In this document: piece by piece, positions 59,601-64,000 of the stretch
Layout: each line of letters opens with the position of its first letter
Position numbering within the stretch: position 1 is the first letter of the stretch
Assembly: GCA_018398805.1 (NCBI GenBank)
Contig: JAGFBZ010000290.1
Span: 1,488,001 to 1,552,000 of the forward strand
DNA length: 64,000 bases
Reading direction: 5' to 3'
Source of the DNA: Hirundichthys speculiger
Lineage: Eukaryota; Chordata; Actinopteri; Beloniformes; Exocoetidae
Program-made: the position numbers and the translations under genes
Notes under the pieces: model-generated
Seen by the model: the letters and a program-made list of their open reading frames with translations, nothing else
Database searches by the model: none
What the model was told of the DNA's origin: nothing

Positions 59601-61120
59601 GGAGAGCAACAGGATGGCTCAGTATTCAGGGGAATGATTGAAGGACTGACAGATGGACAGACAGCAGACCTTTAGCAAATAGATTTCATACACAGAATTA
59701 GAGATATTAACAGATATTAACAGAAATAGAGAGTGGACAGAGTGACAACATATCATCATTTTTTTTTCCCCTGTTCCCATAGCAGCACCATCACTTATCA
59801 CCTGGATAGGGTAAAGATGCCCAAACACACACTGTTTTCTCTCCACTGTCATCCAGGGAAATTCCTTTTATATAGAGTAAATAAATATAGAAAAAATGTC
59901 TCTAGAGGTAATTATGTCAAATTAAGCAATTACTGCCTGTGATGATTTTTACACCCAACTGTGACAATGATTTCATTCTTTACTATAACAGCAGTTATAG
60001 TAATCAGTTCCTCATTTTCCAACATAAATTTAAGGTGCTATGAGTGATAGTTGGCTGTAATGGAAGTTGGAAGTGTGAGACCACCTTGTTTGACAGATTA
60101 CCTTTGGCTCTCTGTCATCATAGTTTTTATATGCCAATATGCTGTTTAAGATCCTAATAGTATAATGGACAAGTGACTCCTCCACTTTGAACTGCATTCC
60201 ATACATCATTACGTTGTCAGACTCGCATGAATAGTTGAGGTGGTGAAAGCTGATGCTGCCACAAAGATATTGTGGGTTTTTCTCAGCATTCGTTTTCCTG
60301 TCAAAACCTGACACCTGCATTCCTCACAGCTGCCACCAGCTGGGGATTTGGATGGATTGGGAGTAGCAGCTTCTCAAGCCTAAAGCTGCTTGACTTGAGC
60401 AGAGAAATGAGGTGCAGGCCACAAAGGGTCTGGTGAACTCTGTTTTTGCCACTCCGGGTTCAGTTTGCTCAAGCAAACTGATATTTTGTTTCTTTAATGG
60501 TCAGTCAAAAAAGAGAAACATGCTGAGATTTCTGTAAACAAATGTAGCATAGACCTATCGCCTTTACTGAACATATACACATATACATCTCTGCAAAAGA
60601 AGAAGGAAAAACCCTGAGCTCAGTGTTTCCAGCCCACACACCCAGATTGTACTCTTTATCTCCTGAGGTCCTGGAAGCTCTGTTGTCATATAACCATCAA
60701 GGGCAAGTGGGAAAAAAAAGTGAAAATTGAAATTCCACTAGAAATAAAAGGCAAATGACGCACAATTCAGTTTACTGATATGGACTGAACAGACAGCTAA
60801 AAGTAGATGTCATTTCAGGCTTTGTGTTCAATATCAGGACACAAAACCTCAAGGAGAACAAGACAAAGAAAATAATTTCCTTGGTCATGCACAAGAAGAA
60901 AGAGAGAACTGTTCAGGAATTTGGATCTATGAGGCATATTGTAATTTTAATCCTTGTGGGCTATTGGCTGTTGGCTAAAGCCAAGGCAACAACAAACAAG
61001 TACAAAACTTTCTTGCAAAAGTTGGAAATTGCTTACTTTTTAATTAAGTTTATAGTGCCAGAATTAGAAATACACTTAAAAAAAATGTAATTGGATTTTC
61101 TTTGTCTTTCCACACCACAC

Positions 61121-61122
<2 letters not shown>
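56606..61122. other. Unannotated sequence with GT-rich patches
   Basis: GT-rich stretches occur at about 58406-58440 and 58580-58630. The 188-codon minus-strand frame at 58273-58839 is the longest open frame in the window. It contains HTHTH-type residues from the CA complement and no recognised domain. Nothing else is identified. Confidence 0.4.
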
Positions 61123-61200
<78 letters not shown>

Positions 61201-61215
61201 ATATATAATATATTA
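61123..61215. repeat. (AT)n microsatellite
   Basis: About 35 AT units to 61192, then ATAATAT variants to 61215. It directly precedes the hAT-type copy at 61237. Confidence 0.96.
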
Positions 61216-61236
61216 GTTAAAGACCATATATATATA

Positions 61237-61915
61237 TGAGCTGGGCAACAATTAAAAATTTTAATCGCGATTAATTGCATGATTTCCCTGATTAATCACG
61301 ATTAATCACATTGTATACGCAAAATCAAATAATGAATTCAAAAGTAGTGTAAAGGTCACTTTTATTTAAATGTTCTGCTGCCATGTGAACAAAGGTGCCA
61401 TAGCATTTTGTTGTTCAAACAATTTTAACATCAGCACTTGTCAGTAACACATATTTAATGTAAATCTCATCTTAAAGAATGTCAAATAAAATAAAGCTTA
61501 TTGCTACTGCCAGGGCATTAATGCCATACTGTTTTTTTATGAAAAATTAAAAAAAAAAGTCTACCAACAAAATCCTGAGCCACAATCATAACATTAAAAC
61601 AGACAATTTCTGAGGTAACAGCAGAAACCTTTAACAGAAACCTTTAACAGTGAGTTTAACTTGAATTGTTACAAATAACTTTGTTTCTGTCAAATCCTCC
61701 GTCTGGGAGAATTTAAAATGAAAATGTCCATGTGAAAGTTCAGTAACTTTATCAATCAGTGTATTATTCAAAGAAAAATTAAAAAGTGACATTTGATTGT
61801 GTTTTTCATTTTTTAAATTTCACAATATTGCAAATATTATAGTATGTAATTCCAGCGCTGCATGCTACCTGAACTGCCGTGCACAAAGCCATTTCTTAGC
61901 TTTGTCCACAAATCT
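61237..61915 (-). mobile_element. hAT-type element, second copy, truncated
   Basis: Begins with agctgggcaacaattaaaaa and cgcgattaattgcatgattt, matching the right end of the 37261-38400 element in reverse orientation. It then follows that element backwards: acattgtatacgcaaaatca, atgttctgctgccatgtg, ggcattaatgcc, cacaatcataacattaaaac, caaatcctccgtctgggaga. Similarity fades near tgctacctgaactgccgtgc and ttagctttgtcc (about 61865-61915). The GTTAACG-rich opposite end is missing. It carries its own tandem duplication, agaaacctttaac twice at 61623-61648. Confidence 0.8.
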
Positions 61916-64000
61916 CAGATCTCAGTGAACCAAAGTAACATCATAAAGAGGAGTGGGACAAACTTCCTCCACAATATTGGAAGAGACTGATAATCTCATA
62001 CAGAAAACCAGCTAAAAGTGGACAAGCTACTGAACCGTGATTAGCATCTCGCACACCGTGTCTGTATTTTAGCATAGTGTTTGTCATGGGTTGATGTTCA
62101 TCTGATTTTAAGACCTCATAAGACCTCATAAGAAGATTTTTTTAAACTATGTCATGATAAACAAAACCTTATAACTAAAAGAGGGTGTAATTTGTTTTTC
62201 TTGTAGCTATATGTATAATTCGCTGTGTAGCTGCTCTTCAAACATATTCTCCTCATTGTGCAGAAAATATATTGTAAAATCTTCAAACAGTGAGGGTTAC
62301 ACACACAAAGCACCTCTGCTATTATAACAGTGTTGACCTTCAGCGTGTGTGAGTATGTTTGTGGAAGAAATTAATGTCCTGACTATAACCTTTTTGTTTG
62401 ACTTTTCTGCATGTGGGAAACACAGAAGTGCCACCACGCAGACATACACAGAGAGCACAAAAAGGGAGACAAAGGGTACAGGAGTGCTGTACTGGTTTTG
62501 TAAAATGTGAGATGCAACACGTCTTTACCTGCAGTTCAGCATTCTTAATCCTAAAATCAGTGAACTAGATGTGTTTCTTTTCTAGCAGCACGTAAAATGA
62601 ATTTTTGTCAGCACTCTCAAAAACATGAAGAAATCATCTCAGCAGCTAATTTGGACAAAATTAGCTATCTTTTGTATCTTTCAGGAATACAGCTGTGTTT
62701 GAAAATGTTTCTCACATGGGTGCAGATTTTTTTTTTCTTTTCTCATTTGTGCTCGTGAGTGCAGTGGGCCGCTCAGCTATAACCAGCGCATATGATATCG
62801 CAAATTCATTGCAATGAATGTGCAGGCACACTAATATAATATGTGAGAGATGTAGTTTCTTTGAAATTCAAAGTAGACTTCTGCAAATCCATGATAAGGC
62901 AGCCTCAGGCACGATTTAACAAACATTAATATTAGTTTTTTTCTGCATCCGGACAAACGTGTGTCTGCATTTGTATCTGTGTGTTGTTGTGAAGCAGCTG
63001 CTATCCATCTCCACTCAATCAATGAAGTCCAGAACAATCAGCTAAGTGGACCACGCATGTGTGTGTGCGCGCGCTGGAATTACATCCTAGCATGGGTGGC
63101 CTGCTTCATCTAATTCATTTTCATTTAATGAATTGTTTTGTTTGTTTTTTTCTGCTTACTCAGCAGGACACATTTAAATATCACATTTACAGTTAAGGGT
63201 GCCCCCGCTTTCTGTTTAAACTGAATCTAACACGTGACAGACTTAACAAAGCGGATATACTTCTTCCTGACATGGAGACCATCATTTTGCCTCCTTGTTT
63301 ACTCATCGTAATGTATTCCTGAAGCTGTTTTTCTTCACATCAGCTGTTCCTTCTCTTTAATGCATCATTATCAGACATATATTTGACATGTATGATCTCT
63401 GTGTGTCTGCATGTTTGTGAATACAAGTGTGAGTTGGTGTTCTATCCGTCATTTCTGTTCTACCACAGCAGGTTTCCTGTCCAGTATGCTCTATCTGTGT
63501 ATCTGTGGCAGGAATCCTTTAGACAGTTATAGCCCCTCAGGCAGCAGCTCCACACTTTCAAGCCACTTGTGTGTGCCTATGTGTATGTGTGTGAGGAAGT
63601 CAGAGGCAAGCCTTGATTGAGTGTCTGGTGCCCCACTGTCAGCTCACAGTTAGCCTCATTAATAAAAGGTCTTGCTGTGCCACCCTCTTCCTCTTCATTT
63701 CTTTGTCACATCTTCTCCCTCTACAACCTTCCATGACCCCATTCTTCTCCTTTCTGCTCCTCTCTCCTCTACCGATTGCCCACCCTGTCTTTTCAAGTTG
63801 TCCTTCCCCTTCATCATCATCACCTTCATCATCTCACAGAAGATGTTGCACTGGAATCCTAAGACTGGGAACATTTGCTTTTCTTATTGAATTGAATAGA
63901 AACCAATTGAACAGAAGAATCCCATCCAGAATGGCATCCACTGCATGGCAGCACTGGTTGAAACCAGTCATTATCACTGTGTTTGAGGAGTTTGCATGTC
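61916..64000. other. Unannotated sequence to window end
   Basis: No recognised gene or mobile element. A direct duplication of taagacctca lies at 62109-62130, and GT/GC alternating sequence at 63057-63074. Confidence 0.4.

Overview
This window looks like AT-rich nuclear DNA from a ray-finned fish, probably a percomorph teleost. The evidence is the mix of repeats: several decayed Tc1/mariner families, hAT and piggyBac relics, TTAA- and TA-flanked MITEs, an RTE-type LINE, tRNA-derived SINEs, LINE-type GATG tails, and many (CA)n, (TA)n and (CTAT)n microsatellites. I recognise no host protein exon, tRNA or rRNA gene. The open frames are short, mostly below 140 codons. The few longer ones are low-complexity or antisense to repeats. 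The window is best read as intergenic sequence or the inside of a very large intron. Family names come from memory of teleost repeats, not from a database search.

Layout. 1-12 kb: mostly unannotated sequence with a broken RTE-like LINE (4.4-5.6 kb), a complete foldback Tc1-type MITE (6.28-6.61 kb) and a CTAT microsatellite. 12-23.5 kb: a TA repeat, a tRNA-derived SINE, an L2-like repeat, a CpG-rich LINE 3' region (19.2-20.0 kb), and a composite DNA transposon (22.15-23.45 kb) that carries a hAT dimerisation-domain relic and a perfect 21-bp hairpin. 23.5-31.7 kb: quiet, with a few repeat scraps. 31.7-33.6 kb: a 5'-truncated Tc1 element, a long TA repeat and a second element sharing the hAT-like core. 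37.3-43.4 kb: a DNA-transposon cluster with a 1.14-kb hAT-type element, a TTAA MITE, a 1.52-kb piggyBac relic and a pogo/Tigger-like MITE. 44.9-50 kb: three Tc1 relics, one of them split by an 845-bp hAT-type MITE that left a near-perfect 8-bp target duplication. 50-64 kb: SINE and LINE tails, a mariner relic, a G22 homopolymer, and a second copy of the 37-kb hAT-type element.

No gene set here works together. What can be read is insertion history: several elements keep both termini and target duplications (TA for Tc1 and pogo, TTAA for piggyBac-type, 8 bp for hAT). I found no convincing new biological system. The most unusual observations are the hAT-derived core shared by two elements with different ends, and the nested hAT-in-Tc1 insertion.
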